Positions 24,801 through 37,659 of a stretch of 64,000 nucleotides of DNA are shown here, piece after piece. Position 1 is the stretch's first letter; each line of letters begins with the position of its first letter. The notes below the pieces were generated by a model. The model searched no databases. It had not been told where the DNA came from and was given only the letters and a program-made list of their open reading frames with translations. Both the position numbers and the translations under genes were made by a program. Source of the DNA: Bradysia coprophila (taxonomy: Eukaryota; Arthropoda; Insecta; Diptera; Sciaridae); the NCBI RefSeq assembly GCF_014529535.1, contig NW_023503423.1:9075340-9139339 (forward strand), read 5' to 3'.

Positions 24801-25642
24801 CTATTTATTAGTGTTCTACCCGCTATGTGACCGGACTTACTACTTAATTTTCATGCTTTGCGTTACATACATTAGGAATGATTTTACAAGAATTTATAGA
24901 AAAATCTAGAATGCTGCCCGAGTACTTGCAAAGGTTGTCTGAGGTCGAACTGATATGCGATTTGGGTGTTCGAGAGAATGTGACAGTTCTTACAAATTTG
25001 GGGTAATTTTGGTCCTCTTCGCTAGACGATGTCGTGGGATGTCGAAATATACGTAAAATAGCGTGAACTCATTTGTGAACGGCATTAGAGAAATTACAGA
25101 TACGAACTGTTGAAAGTATACAAAGCCTGTTTGAATTCATTTTCTTTTTGTGTGCATTGTAGTCGAGTAACTCGACTCGAGTTAAAGTAGAAATGAAACT
25201 GAATTGTGTCGTTGATATTCTTCGTAAATTCCTTTCATTAGGGAACGTCAGATTGTTTGAACAAAAACGGAATGTCCAACACACACGATTTTTCTTTGGG
25301 ACAATGTGGCTTTGCCATAGAAAAATCGTTTGTGTTGGACATTACGTTTCTGCTCGAACAATCTGACGTTCCCTATTGCCAGCATGTCAAGCATTTCGTT
25401 TAATCAATTTTGTTTTTCTGGTTCTTTTCAAGGAAAATCACAAACGATCGATACCCAAAGATACGTGGAATTTACTCTTAGATTTTGCCACACACATTGA
25501 TGACAATTTCTCAAATTATGATGCCGAAGGAGCTTGGCCAGTGCTGATTGACGATTTTGTTGAATGGTGTCAAACGAATTACTTTCAACAGCCGAAAATC
25601 TCAACAAGCAATACCTACCATTCACACATGTATTATGGTTAG
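21805..25642 (+). CDS. DCUN1D1: DCN1-like protein (SCCRO/DCUN1D1), cullin neddylation factor
   Basis: Four coding exons, in phase: 21805-21881, 21967-22171, 22235-22537 and 25433-25642. Together they encode 264 aa, plus an initiator Met from an upstream exon (candidate at 20815). The start [14 protein letters not shown] and the following GEQTAISCLS form the N-terminal UBA-like domain. The rest is the PONY/cullin-binding domain, with [63 protein letters not shown] and [18 protein letters not shown] all clear. The family acts as a scaffold E3 that helps Ubc12 transfer NEDD8 to cullins. The C-terminal tail after VEW diverges, as usual in this family. The last intron (22538-25432) is expanded to 2.9 kb by mobile elements. 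AATAAA at 25881 is a good 3' end. Confidence 0.95.
23177..23272. mobile_element. Small hAT-like MITE, degenerate
   Basis: cagtgctattattcggaattt and, inverted, ...aaatccgaataataagccc form the ends of a 96-bp AT-rich unit resembling the CAGGGCCTATTATG family. No target duplication is visible, so the borders are approximate. Confidence 0.5.
23277..23410. mobile_element. PIF/Harbinger-type palindromic MITE
   Basis: Arms of about 60 bp starting aggccaacacacactagca face each other around aatcggtaaaaaccggtt. The flanks are tta on both sides (23274-23276 and 23411-23413). A TTA/TAA duplication is the PIF/Harbinger preference. No coding capacity. Confidence 0.8.
23475..24283. mobile_element. Fold-back element with gagggatt ends, carrying a nested MITE
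   Basis: Long inverted arms begin gagggattcttttgaaaaac on the left and end with the complement at 24283. The arms include acagcctaccgaaat and ttgcacttttcttac. The flanks are aat/aat (23472-23474 and 24284-24286), a possible 3-bp duplication. The left arm is interrupted by the hAT MITE at 23612-23872. The element at 44798-45752 has the same gaggga termini. Confidence 0.8.
23612..23872. mobile_element. Intact hAT-type MITE (261 bp)
   Basis: It starts cagggcctattatgtagaat and ends with the inverse, flanked by a perfect 8-bp duplication gtggctgg (23604-23611 and 23873-23880). Removing it and one duplication restores the pairing of the surrounding fold-back arm. It is therefore younger than that element, and serves as the reference copy for the split one at 5356-7097. 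Confidence 0.92.
24385..24545. repeat. Cluster of caggt/aggtc-type short repeats
   Basis: Several direct and inverted copies of acctgaacctgaa, tgacctgaaacctg and caggtcaggtc within 160 bp. Similar clusters occur at 53625-53760 and 58660-58775. Low-complexity repeat or half-site cluster. Confidence 0.55.
25241..25373. mobile_element. Tc1/mariner-type MITE (133 bp)
   Basis: Inverted arms gggaacgtcagattgtttga...; ...tcgaacaatctgacgttccc, with a TA on each side. The arms are about 58 bp and diverge at a few positions. It sits 60 bp before the last DCUN1D1 exon. Confidence 0.8.
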
Positions 25643-25880
25643 TGCACTCAGACCGCTCGCACACACCCACACACACATATTGTACTAGTGAATTTCGCTT
25701 TGTTTTTCAATTAATTAATTTTCTCTCTTTATTTTCATTCGATTTGCAGAAATCGATTTTGTTTTCGTTTTTTTTTTTTTTGAAATATAGATATGATGAT
25801 GATGAACTAATCTTCTTATTTTTTTGTCTCTAGAAATTCTTTCCAGTTATTGTTTTTGTACTTTTTGAAGTAATTAATTG

Positions 25881-25886
25881 AATAAA
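25881..25886 (+). terminator. DCUN1D1 polyadenylation signal
   Basis: AATAAA about 240 nt after the stop codon at 25642. Confidence 0.65.
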
Positions 25887-26744
25887 GCAAAAAGGTCATG
25901 AACCACTTTTCAGAGAAAAAACATTATTTATATTTGCTAACAAAAGAAAAAGTTTAAAAAAAAAATGGAACAACAAAAACAACAAAAAAAAAACAAATTC
26001 TTAGAAAATTAGTCGTCGGCGAAACAGATTGTATAAAAATTGTGAATTCTTTTTAACATATTTTGTGGAAGGAATCGTAACTTCCGATCAATTTATAAAT
26101 GTAAAATGTTGCAATTTAGACGTTTAAAACTAAATAATTAATTCGATCCAAGTGAAATGAAAATTTTATTAAAAGAAAATCATAAATTTCTGTTATTTTC
26201 AAAAACAACAATTTTGATCTTTGGTTATTCCTCTAAAACTAGTACTATTCGTGAAGGGCTACAAGCAGTGGTAGTGGTAAAACTGTATGAAATATGTATG
26301 GGAAGTAGAAGAGGCGTATGGTCACTGCTGTCGCCGAAACAACGTTGGCCGCCACTCCAATTGTTAGCCCTTATACGTCACAGTACATTGCATTGACAAT
26401 TAACAGCTGCGACGCTCGGTCTTGCCAGTTGAAATAACTACTATCTACTACTACTACATCGTCATATGATTAACTGTTATAACGAAGAATATAGGTTGAT
26501 CGTTGATCCATACAATTGGAGTTGTGGACTCTGAACAAGGATTTTATTCTATTCAACGGACTAGCACTCAATGCGGGCCTAAGCCGGTAACTCGCTAATA
26601 CACTGCAGTCTACACATAACACAACTTTTACCACCACTGAACATTCGGTACCTATTGTATCTATTCGTATTAAAACACGCAAGACTTAACGACCTAACTC
26701 GTCAATACCCACCATGGAACATCGAATCAACCGACGTTGATGAA

Positions 26745-27798
26745 ATCGAATATGCTACCGGGTGAAAGAAAATTATCGTAAAATTAAAAAAGGGAACAGG
26801 CTTGGATGGCATTCCAAATATTCTCCTGAGAAAATTGCCATCGACAGCGATTGACGCTCTAACGCACATAATCAACTCATGTATTGATCTCTGTGCTACT
26901 TCCCAACCCACTTCAATTCAGCCAAAGTCAGCCAAGGTCAGCAAAATAGCAGTCAGTTAATTATCGCCCTATTAGCCTGCCGAGCTCGGTGGGGAAAATC
27001 TTCGAGAGAGTAATATTTTCCAAAATGAATGGCATTGTCACTGAAAAGTCCATCGTACAATTGAGCAATTAGGCTTCATAGAGCAACATCATTCTACGAC
27101 TCACCAATTTAAACACATTGTTAATATCATCAAAGCTAACAAACTGAGAAAAATACCCACTGGAATTGTCCGGATCGATATTAAAAAAGCATTTGACTCT
27201 ATGACATGACGGGTTTACAAGCTAGAACAACACCAATTTCCAACTTATCTAAAGAAACTGACTGCGTCGTTCCCAAGACAATGTACGTTCACTGTGTATG
27301 TCCGGGATAGCCAATCAACTCTCAGACACATTCCAGCTGGGCTCCGTTACTGTACCCAACATTCACTGCAGACCTCAAAAATCCACCGAAGTGTAAACTA
27401 GGCAAAGCGGCAAAGCAGTCAAACACCGTTATTAGGACAATGGAAAAGGCTCTGCACTGCATGGACAAATATTTCAAAAAGTGGAAAACCGGAATTTAAT
27501 TCGGAGAAGACACAAGCAATTCGGTTTACATTTAGAGCAGCTTTGGGTGAATGGATTAACGTCAAGGCCCACAGCTTGGAGCTCTACTCACCAATCAAAT
27601 GTAAATACGTTACAACGGACCCAGAACAAAGTTTTGAAGACTGTATTCGGCCTGCCGAGAACGTTTCCAAACCACCTACTTCACTCGATGTCCAATATTG
27701 ATCGTATCAGCTCAACGTTAGAAAAGTTTGACACAAAGTTTCGTTCGATGTGTATTTCTAGAGACCACGACACAATCCGACGATTTGCACTTGAATAA
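26745..27798 (+). pseudogene. Dead Jockey-like LINE, reverse transcriptase region
   Basis: Reading across frames gives KLKKGTGLDGIPNILLRKLP, then NYRPISLPSSVGKIFERVIF, then IVRIDIKKAFDSM (motif A, with the catalytic-type Asp). These are followed by a decayed LPAG-like motif, YFKKWK, and near the end QRTQNKVLKTVFGLPR and HSMSNIDRI. This order is that of Jockey-clade non-LTR reverse transcriptases and their C-terminal tail. Several stops and frameshifts, and the missing YxDD region, mean it is inactive. The endonuclease and gag parts are not present upstream. Confidence 0.8.
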
Positions 27799-27999
27799 CC
27801 TACGCATTTTGCAGCATGTAAGTTGTTTCCTTTTTCTGTTTCCTTTTTCTGTTGTACTTTTATCTATTTTCTTTCTTTCCTTTTCCTGTTTTTATATTTT
27901 TTTTATGCGACTCGTGAGACTTTTCGTTTTTGCCCTTTTGTCTCGTTTATATTTTTCATGTAAATGAGCACAAGTGGAGAAGTAAAAGTTATGTTTTGT

Positions 28000-30900
28000 C
28001 ATTAAGAAGAAGTTCTAAAACCGCGAAAAATCAAATTTACCGCTGAACCGGATGTCATTTTCATTTTCGTTAAAGAAAAAAACTTTAAACGCACTGAGAA
28101 ATGAACTTTTAATGAATACAGTGAATACTAGAATGAAGAATACGAAAATGAATCAGTCAAGATGGTCACAAAGTACGTTCTTATAATATCACACAGATGG
28201 CGACACGAAGCAGTTAGATATTAGCGCCAAACATTATATTCGAATTTACATCCAAACAGTTATTGACGGCGCAACAGTGTTCAAAGCCGTTATTTCCACT
28301 ATCATAAATCTATTTTTCACATCCGTGTGTCACAAAGCGACCCCTTTATGTACCTAATTACCCTACAGTATCAGTAGACTTTCGAAAAATCAAGATTTTT
28401 TTTTTCGTTTTTTATGTTTTTAAGCCCATTTTCCCCTTGAGGGGTTTGTAAATTTTCCTTGTTTTAAATATGAAAATCCTCAGGACGTTGCAGCTTGCAT
28501 TGAGACACCTCAAAAATACTCCTTATGGTCTTTTCTAAGTTCCCAAACCTTCCTGCTCACCAATCGCTGCAAAACAGATCTCTTTATCCACATTTTCATC
28601 AATAACCAAAGAATTTCAAAAGAGCCTCATGAAATAAAATCGTTGTCTCTAACATTTCTACAGCAGTAAGTGAAGGCAAAAGGTGAGCGAAAATTCATAG
28701 AAAATTCAAATTCTGAAGCACACTTTCTATGCCAATTGCAAATTTTCTGTATTCATTGTACACAGTTCTGGCCATAAGAAGCATAAACTTTGTCTGCATG
28801 GAGTTTGAGAAACATGACTAATGTGTGGGACGAAAATTCTCATTTTTTGTAAGAAACTGCGAAGTTTCAGTACATTCACGGCAGAGTAAAATAAACCATC
28901 AGTGGTTGGACTAAGCCTAATCCGTCCTTTACTCAGTGAAGAGTATAATCTGAAGTGAATCACAGCGAGCACGCGTATCTTATCTTCATTTTACAGCTGA
29001 AATGTCTATCAAAATGAAGCGAAAAAATAAAATTTTAGTTGAAAGTATGTTGTATTGCTTATCTTTGCATTAAATCTGTATAGATGTTGTATTGTTTGGC
29101 TATTGATATTGCTTGGACGGAAAAAATAAAATATAAATAAAAACAGGAACAAACTGTACTCTTCCCTTACACAGGATTCACGTTAAGTGAATGAATTGAG
29201 AAAAAGAAGGCTGTTTCGACCTCGAGAACTAGCGGCTGTTAACTATACTCTGTCGTGATACAGTTAAAGTCAATGAAACTTTTATCTAAGCTTCAGCTGT
29301 TTTGCCAGCTGGTCCACTCGACATAAAATATGGGCTCACTCTGTCTACCTTTTGCTTTAGACATTCAATACATTTCGCGGTATTGGCGGTTTCCTTGGTT
29401 TTCTCGTCTTGTAGATATTGCAGCTGTGCTTAAGTTAAAACTGGCACCTATCGGGTGAAAATTAATCAGATCATGTTCATGTCAAAACACGTTCAGATAT
29501 TTTCAGGCCAGAGTTTAGGCTGTTCCGAGTCTTAGAACATTATATAGTATGTCACCTTTTGAGTAGCACTACAGATCAAGTTTTGGTGTACTTAAAGCTA
29601 AGAAAAGAATCCAAAGAATCAAAGCGTCAAGGATATTGACCATAAAACCATAAAAACTGTGCTAATCTCAGGTTTTATTGGAATTGAAGACGAACTGATT
29701 TTACATGCAGCAGTGCTGCTGCAGCATCAAACGAAAATGATTCAATGATTTGAATCCCTACCTTATCAATGCTGATGGGGATTCATGAGCAATAGCACTA
29801 ATAATGGGAAAAATTAATGGACTTTTTGTGTGAAGTTTTGATCCGAGGCGTAGCCAAGGGACGCAATTTACGCGTACTCTTGCCTTACATTGTTGGCAGA
29901 AACTAAGGTGAGTACGTAATTTATGAATTGCGCCTTCCGTATATTTGTTTGAACATTGTGGTTTTCGATTAGTTTACAGTCGCCAAAATAAAAATGTCCA
30001 AAAACAGAGTACAATAAATTAAATTAAATTATTAAATGGAAACAATTAAAATAAAAAATTAAAAATTTATTGATCAGTCAACCAATCTATTTAACCCAAT
30101 GAATGTCATAAAAATAATTTCCAAATTACCATGTTCTTACCACTAATCGTCGGTTATATATTCGCTTGGAATAACTTTAATTCCTGTATATAGGGCACAA
30201 TTGCTACAGGTTGGCGTTAAATTATTCATTTGTAAAATTCAAATCTGGATCTATACGTACATATTCAACGGGACTGTGTATACGTATATATATATATATA
30301 TACGCATTATACACACCATTTATATATACTTCCGCAGATTGAAAAATATCAAGTTATAATTTCGTTTCATTTCCATTCAAAATGGCGAACCAGCTAAAAC
30401 AATCGTAAAATTACAAAGCAAGACTATAATATGTTATGCTATATACTAAGCCACCAGACATCGTTTTAAATTAACGGCATATAATAACCAAATTTAGAAA
30501 TATCATTTTAAATGCCCTAATTTAGATGGGATATTATAAATACGGAAAAATATTCTTTATATGGTTTGTGATATTAAAATGTTGTCAAATTAACGAAACA
30601 TGACTAAAAAGCTGGAAACGGCCAGTAACAATCCCCTTTTGTCCTCATAAATATGAAATAATTAACATTCCTTTGCTGGTACGAAAATGTGTATACCCAA
30701 CACTATGTATACTATAAACAAACACGGATGTATATATACGGCCGTAGCACACTATATTGTGTTTATACGTACAAAATATATATATAAAATAATACAAATC
30801 TCATTCTTGGTTAGTGAGTTTCAAAATATAAATTTGTTGTTGTTCCATATTTACTTATATGTATACCAGAATGTGTTTTATATATATCCTCCTCTCTTAG

Positions 30901-33900
30901 GCCGTACAACTGGGTATAAAAGTTTAATTTATGTATATACGTGGATATATAATACAGTCGTATAATAAACGGTTCCTTTTTGGTTGTGGATTCACCTCTA
31001 CAGCAACAACAACAACAAAAGTAGGTAAACCAAAAAAAAAGAGACTCGGAAGGATGATGCGATTCAACGTGAAAACTGTAGCGCAACAGCTCCGTTTTAT
31101 TATATATATACAGAAGTGATGTATATGGTAACGGTGGTATGTTATATGGATGCTAAGGAACATTCCAATGTGAAATTTAATTTGTAATGATAAAAATTTC
31201 AAAGCTTTTCCAAGATTTTTGTGATTTTTAAAGCGAAAATGTTTTCTTTTTTCGCAAATTTTTTTTCTTCCTAAAGTCGATATCAGCATGAATAAAATGA
31301 TATGCAGTCGATCATTCAGTCTTTGTAGTTCAAAAGAGCCGAGCATCAAACGTTTTGCTTTAGGTGCTTCCAGCTTTCATGGGTTCTAATATATATTTAA
31401 AACACTCATTTTATACTGCATTAATGCATCATTTAAAAGTGAAGGTGCCAGACTTTTGTCGAAATATTTTGTAAAATAGACTATCACATACTGAACATTC
31501 TTTCTGCTCTCAAAGGAAGATGAAATTTCAAAGCAAAAATGTTTTACGTTATACAACAGGTTTTTATCCAGATACGTTTTTGTAATCCCTTTGGTACGCA
31601 GTCTTCATGCAATGTGAATTGTGATGATGAAAATCTGGAACCCATATAAGTTCTTGTTGAAGATGCTGATCCCTGTTTTAGTTATTAGGATGATTAGAAC
31701 GAGACGAATAGTTAGTATATAAGTATAGGTCATTCCTCAATGATGTCCGTTGAGTGCTGGTGGGTTTTGACGTCGAGCCTCCCTCATCCAACATCGTCCG
31801 ATTTATCGCTTGCGGGATTTGCATCACGCCCGCTTACTAACGTGTGAAAATATTTTTTCACAGGAAAAAGAAACCCGCTCGTGCCTGTTATTGCTAATCT
31901 CTGCATCAAATGACAAAGTTTCAAAAATGTTTTCCGAATGTTTCAATTTCAATTTACAATTTTTATGAAACATTTGTGAAACTCTGTCAAATATTAGGCA
32001 CTGCTGCATCAACTTTATGAAATAACAGGTTAAGCCACCTTAATGGCATGTTTTTAGAAATTGGAAAGTTTGTATATTGGCGACTACACTCTAAAATAGA
32101 AATTTGTTTCTTAAAAATTCAAAAAAAAATCTTTTAAAAAAATTCCTCGAAATTCCTAAATTTAGGAAGTTTAAGGAATTTTTTTAATAATTTTTGGGAA
32201 TTTTATGAAATTAATTTCCTTAAAATATGCCCTGACCACCTGTGAGTTGATCGTGAAAGCGGTGGCATTAAAACCTGCTTGTGATCCCTCCTCGAACTTT
32301 ACCACTTTACCGTACTAAATTCATAGAAAACCTCCATTGAAATTGTCATATTATGCCTTCGTAGGTGTCTTAATCTGTTCATTTCACAAACACCTTCGCT
32401 ATTTACAGAGAGATCAAACAAAGAAACGAGAAAAAAGAATTGAAAATGCCGCATTACATGAAAGCTACATGATGGTAGTTTCATCCAACCCGTCTTATCC
32501 AGCGAAGATTTCAGATAATCCTAATAGTTTAATATAACTAATTAACAATTCCACACTAGCGATGACGACAGAGGTCAAAAGGTTGCACAAAATTGTGTTT
32601 AATTCGTTGAATTAATTAACATCATACAGACGATGACGACAGAGGCCAAAGGGTAGCACAAAAGTCTACGTATAATGCGACGAATTTCTGCAGCTACAAC
32701 GTACGATACGTGTCGACTAATCGAAATCAAATTAAATCTGCGTTCTTCCCGCAATGAATCCATAAAGCTATTCCATTATCAGTTGTGACAATAAAATCAA
32801 ATGTAATTATCGGTCAGAAGCTATTCAATCAATTTTATTGAAACAATATACAATAGGAGTCAATTATCATCGAAATATAAGTTTCATCAACAGGGTCGGC
32901 ATATATAGCATGTTCATAATTTCCCATTCCCATACATGTAGCCCGTTTTTTTTCTCTTCATATTCCTTCATGTGTGTGTATGTGTGCAACGTCAGGTATA
33001 ATACCATTGATATGGAAAAAGCACACGATAATAACACTCTAATACATTTGTTAGCACAATACGAAGAAGGGAAAAAAAACCACAAAAACAAGAAAATTAT
33101 TTTTATTTTAAGTTTTTCTTTTTTCTGCTTTGCCTTCGTTCTCGTTTCATATTTAAACTCAACACAATTTTCTTTCTCCATATACCCCGTGACTTGTGTG
33201 GCTGTCGATCGTTGTCCTCTGATGCTTTTTAATACTCACACTCACACACAAAAAAGCAATTGTCGGTGAGCTTGGAAATATGCTTTCGACGTCACACACA
33301 TCGTATCCTCTTTCCTATCGGTTAAAGCTTCGGAATTATAGGGGAATACAATAGCACGCAGAAGCATTATATGAACATTACGTCAATCCAAGTTCAGTAG
33401 CCGTTGAAATTTTCCCGTAGCCGGTGTTAAGGTGTGTGTCGTCTGCAAAGAAAAAAAAATTATTATTTTTTCCTTCAGCTCAAGCTAGAAAAAAGGAAAG
33501 AGGAAAAAAAACCTGTGAAACAAAAAATAAAATAAATTTTTTGGTGAAAAAAACAAACTGAAATTTGACGAATATAAAATCACAAAATAAATATATTTCG
33601 GTTGATTGAGCCTACAACGACTACAAATCGGTTATGTTTCGAATGGATTTGAAAAGCGCTGAATTCAATGATGAAAAGGAAGAAAAACAGAAAAAAATCC
33701 TGCAGTGTATTTGTACATATGTAAATAATTTAGTGTGTGGTATGGTTATAATGTGAATTTCGGGCCTCTGTTTTTTTTTATGAATGGATTACGTATCTAT
33801 ATTCTCTATCCCTGATCTAACATCGATAAAATTGTGATTATGAGAGGATATATAAGTATGAATTCGTGTGGAGTCATTTAATAGATAATTGAAAAATTCT

Positions 33901-36492
33901 GATTCGGTTGTAATTCGACTAAGTATAGAAATAAAAGTGTTTCCATTCAGAACACTAATACGCTTCTTTTTTCCGTAATGCAGTAGCTATAAATGTAATG
34001 ATAGCTTTAGTGATCGAATAAAACAAACGGTGTGCATGTGTCGTTCGATATATATATATAAGTGTAAAACATACAAAAAAAATAAAGATATGGAAAAAGT
34101 GTACGAAAAAAAGCTTAAAAGTTACGCCTTGGTAATACAAATATATTAGAGCAATAAACTATATACAGATAAGAGTAGCTGGGGATGAAATTAATTTTTC
34201 GTGTTTCCTTAAGTGAAAATGATTCAATTAGATTAAAGCGAAATGTTTGTGAAACCATGTGTACCAATGTTGATCGTATATATATACAGACGTACATAAG
34301 TGGATTGTGTGTGTAGAAATACCCATCCAGTTATATTCGAACATTGAGCCATAATAATCGTTTATTAACCGAAAGAAGATGTGCGATATCACATTGTGAA
34401 TATCTATTTTCTTGGCGCTCGTGGACTGTTTATCCAATAAATTTATGACAATGTTGCGCTACATATGCATTTAAATTACCACAAAGCAGGGTATGTACAA
34501 CAAAATCATGTCACATCTCAACAACTGAATTGCTTTTCTTCTTCCATTTTTATTTATGCATTTTCGGTGCAACAAACGTTTTTCATTCCGATGCACTTGC
34601 ACAACAAGGAAAATAGAAAAAGAAAACTTTTCCGAATGATGTGTTGAATGTTGTGAAGACACATTCAGTCCGATCTGATTAGATTTCCATTGTTCACATA
34701 TTCATCCCTCCAAGCACAGCCCCAAAACACTACCATCTGAATGACCTACATAAATCCAAAAGTTCCGAATCTCTCACCTCTCCAGCAATGTACGAATGTA
34801 CGAAAAAAAAAAAAATTATTCTCCAGCCAAACCATTCAACACACAATTTACATTTTGAAAATGTACACATACAAGGTGTTAATGAATGTTTACTGACTGA
34901 CCCAATTTCTGTTAAGTTCCTCGATTTTATGTTGCAGTAGTTTGATGCCGCATTTGAAGATTACCATTTCATATATATGCGAATTAATAAGTCATGCTTC
35001 TTGTAAGGAAACGCACAGAACATATACAGTGTCGTTTAAACGTTAAATGTGTGAGACATTATCCAACAACCAGTCGTACATACAATATGAATGTTATATA
35101 AAATGCCATGAAATGAATGAATATGTTTCGGATAAGAAATAATTTTTTGCTCACAATTTTTTACACCGAGAATAAAATGTTGGCTTATGTAACGTATGTA
35201 ATAACCCTTAACTTGGGAACATCTGTTTCAAAGCATATACCAAATCTAAAACAAATATTTTGCAACGTTCGTCTACAATTTCCATTTCTATTCGTCTGTC
35301 TATTTATCTGCAATGATCAAAAATCGTTTGAGAGTAAATTTAGCGAGTCTGCTATTTTATATACATATGCACGGACTGTTCCAGGGTGGCAAGATGTATG
35401 AGCTTACCGTTTTTTTTCCTTTCTTCTTCTTTGTTTATTTTTACCTTTCAACGGGAGCGAATGGAAAAATATAGAAATTGGATTTTCGTTAGACAAACAT
35501 TTTATATTATACACCGAATTGACTGGGGAACATTTTGCTGAATGGAATAAATTTCGTTTGTTCGGTGATACGACTGTGTTGCATATATTTCTACGTCGAA
35601 TAAATGATAATATTATTTTCAAATTTCAAACGAAATTATTAAAGCATTCAATTTGTAATTCCATTTTCTGCCGTAAAATGTGACGATGCTGGAACATGCA
35701 CACTTTGTATAGATATGGAATATCAAACTTAAGCGAAACTTCCATTGAAGTTTAATTTAATTACTGCTGGTAAATGGAACAAAAAATACAATTTAAAACT
35801 GAGTGGCTGAGCCATTACATTAAATGAATACTAATTTATATAGCTAGGTAGGAACGTTTTCGAATGAAATTTTTTTTATTCGAGGCAATGTTGAGGTTAG
35901 CGTTTATGACTGGATGTGGGCTTTAGCAACGCACAGCAAGCATGAGTGATCGTAGTGACAGCTGCCACATGTACTATGAGAATTTTTTCCACTGTTTTTA
36001 TATTGGCAAAATTTTAATGACGCCCAAAAACCACTTGCAGTGGAGGTGTGACTCAAGCCCTTTTATCCACTTACAAAAGAACTGATATTGGTGGGAGTGA
36101 AATTTTTTAAATAGACTTGTCACACGGTGGGTACTTCACTCAGTGCTAGCAATATATTTAATTTATTTGCTCAAAGCACAGACAGAACTATACAACTTTT
36201 TTGTCCATAACATTCGATACTCATCATTATTTTAAAGGCACGCCTGGCCCAATCCTAAAAAAGCCCGAACCCAAAGCTCACACATTTGCAGAAAATGTAA
36301 AAATCGTTCGTTTTCGAGTCTAAAAATTTTATTTTTTTTTTTTTTTTCAAATACAATTGGCTCATACCAATCTGTGACGAAATTTCCTTCAGCCATTTTT
36401 CGACTCGTCCACTCATGTATTCTAACTACCTTATACTTGTTTATACGGTCTTATCACTACCTTGCGCGCGTATGATTATTAAACCGTGAAAT
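28000..36492. other. Long gene-free AT-rich stretch
   Basis: No exon that I can support on either strand. It contains AT-rich low-complexity tracts, a short (TA)n run at about 30283-30301, and pyrimidine-rich runs near 27840-27900. The phrase gagttgatcgtgaaagcggtggca at 32241 resembles one at 20256. Short ORFs here lack family resemblance and often overlap on both strands. Confidence 0.5.
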
Positions 36493-36660
36493 GGTTATTT
36501 GTGTACCTGTTTTGGACGATTGATTTTAGGCAATTTCGCGGAAGTGACTTAAATCAACCGTCCCAAACAGGTATACATGTGAATTTTCATGCAAAGGACA
36601 GAAAACCCGAGAAAATTTGAAAAATTGCCCCCATTTTCGGCCCCGAAGCATGAAAATTAC
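36493..36660. repeat. Dispersed hairpin repeat, copy 1
   Basis: gtgtacctgttttggacgat, an inner segment, then atcaaccgtcccaaacaggt pair as a stem of about 27 bp. The stem is followed by a conserved tail (acccgagaaaatt, attttcggccccgaagcatg). A second copy with a longer loop is at 62413-62610. Confidence 0.8.
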
Positions 36661-36771
36661 AATTTTCGTAGTTGGTGTAATGAAAATACATATAAGGCAG
36701 TGAGGTTGTATGAGTGGATCAGCTGAAAAACAGCGTCACAAATTTGACAGTGGATAACCGCACTACACCCA

Positions 36772-37647
36772 AAAAAATGAGATTTTGGATGTACATTAAA
36801 ATCGCCCAGTTTTAACGAGTAACTCGTAGAAAGTACGTTTTAAATGTACAATTTACGGATGAGTAAACCATTGGTCTTATCGTGTTTTTGGGAGTTTTAT
36901 CCGTACATCGATGTACACTTGATCCGTACACTGCTGTACGATTAATCCGTACTTATCAGGTGACAGTTGTGATTTCCATATTTGACACGTGAGACGCCTA
37001 CGACACTGTATATCCTCAAACAAGTTAATTTGGATGTGGTTAGCAAATGCTAGATTTGTTAAGTAAAAAATATTTGCTGGCTGCTAAAACATAGTGTCGT
37101 GTCAGTTATCAAATTTTAACGTTCCTTTTTATAGATTTGGCGACGTCGATCGGTAATTATATGTTTGATTAGTTGGAAAAAATTCAGTTACAGAATAAAA
37201 CTTTAATAAAATTAAAAAAATTCTTGTTAATTAAAAACTGAAACTGAAAAAACACAACCATGTTACTGGCCCAATCAACGGTTCACTTTGCTTTTGAACT
37301 GTACATTATAAGCTGTTCGAAATTACATTCACTCTTCTCAGCAGCCCGTTAGTTCAGCTAGTACGACTGAGCCTGGCAAGTAAGATAAGAGGTGCCGGGT
37401 CCAAATTCAGTGCAAACTTTATATTTATTTATTTTTTTTGCTTGTTTTCTCGTCAAAACCATAAAAGCAGATGATGTGATATGATTGTATCATTACGAAT
37501 CATCAATTAAGTTGCATTTATTCTTAAATAAACATTTAAACGTCATTGCCTATCTGACATTTACTGTACGTTTTAAATGTACCTAGTGTACGGATAAGTA
37601 AACCATTATCGTGTTTTTGGGCGATTGAAACGTAGAACGTTTTTTTT
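36772..37647. mobile_element. Inverted-end repeat element with a tRNA-like relic
   Basis: The left end (tacacccaaaaaaa...aaatcgccca) and right end (tgggcgatt...tttttttggtgta) are inverted relatives. A 60-bp block (acgttttaaatgtac...agtaaaccatt...tcgtgtttttggg) is present as a direct repeat at 36833-36893 and 37568-37625. No coding capacity. Borders approximate. Confidence 0.55.
37344..37412 (+). repeat. tRNA-like (SINE-type) Pol III promoter relic
   Basis: gcccgttagttcagctagta resembles the 5' part and A box of an insect tRNA (Ile/Val type). gggtccaaattc at 37397-37408 resembles a B box, about 48 nt downstream. The acceptor stem does not pair and no good anticodon stem forms, so it is not a functional tRNA. 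It is followed by an AT-rich tail, as in tRNA-derived SINEs. Confidence 0.5.
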
Positions 37648-37659
37648 GGTGTACTTTCG

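Noticed and set aside
29855..29935. Possible inverted repeat around acgcaattta
   Set aside because: The match is short and needs several gaps, too weak to call.
32838..33269. 143-aa ORF with hydrophobic stretches
   Set aside because: Low-complexity Lys/Phe/His composition, an overlapping antisense ORF, and no homologous motif.
37344..37412. Functional tRNA gene
   Set aside because: A- and B-box-like sequences are present, but the acceptor and anticodon stems do not pair.
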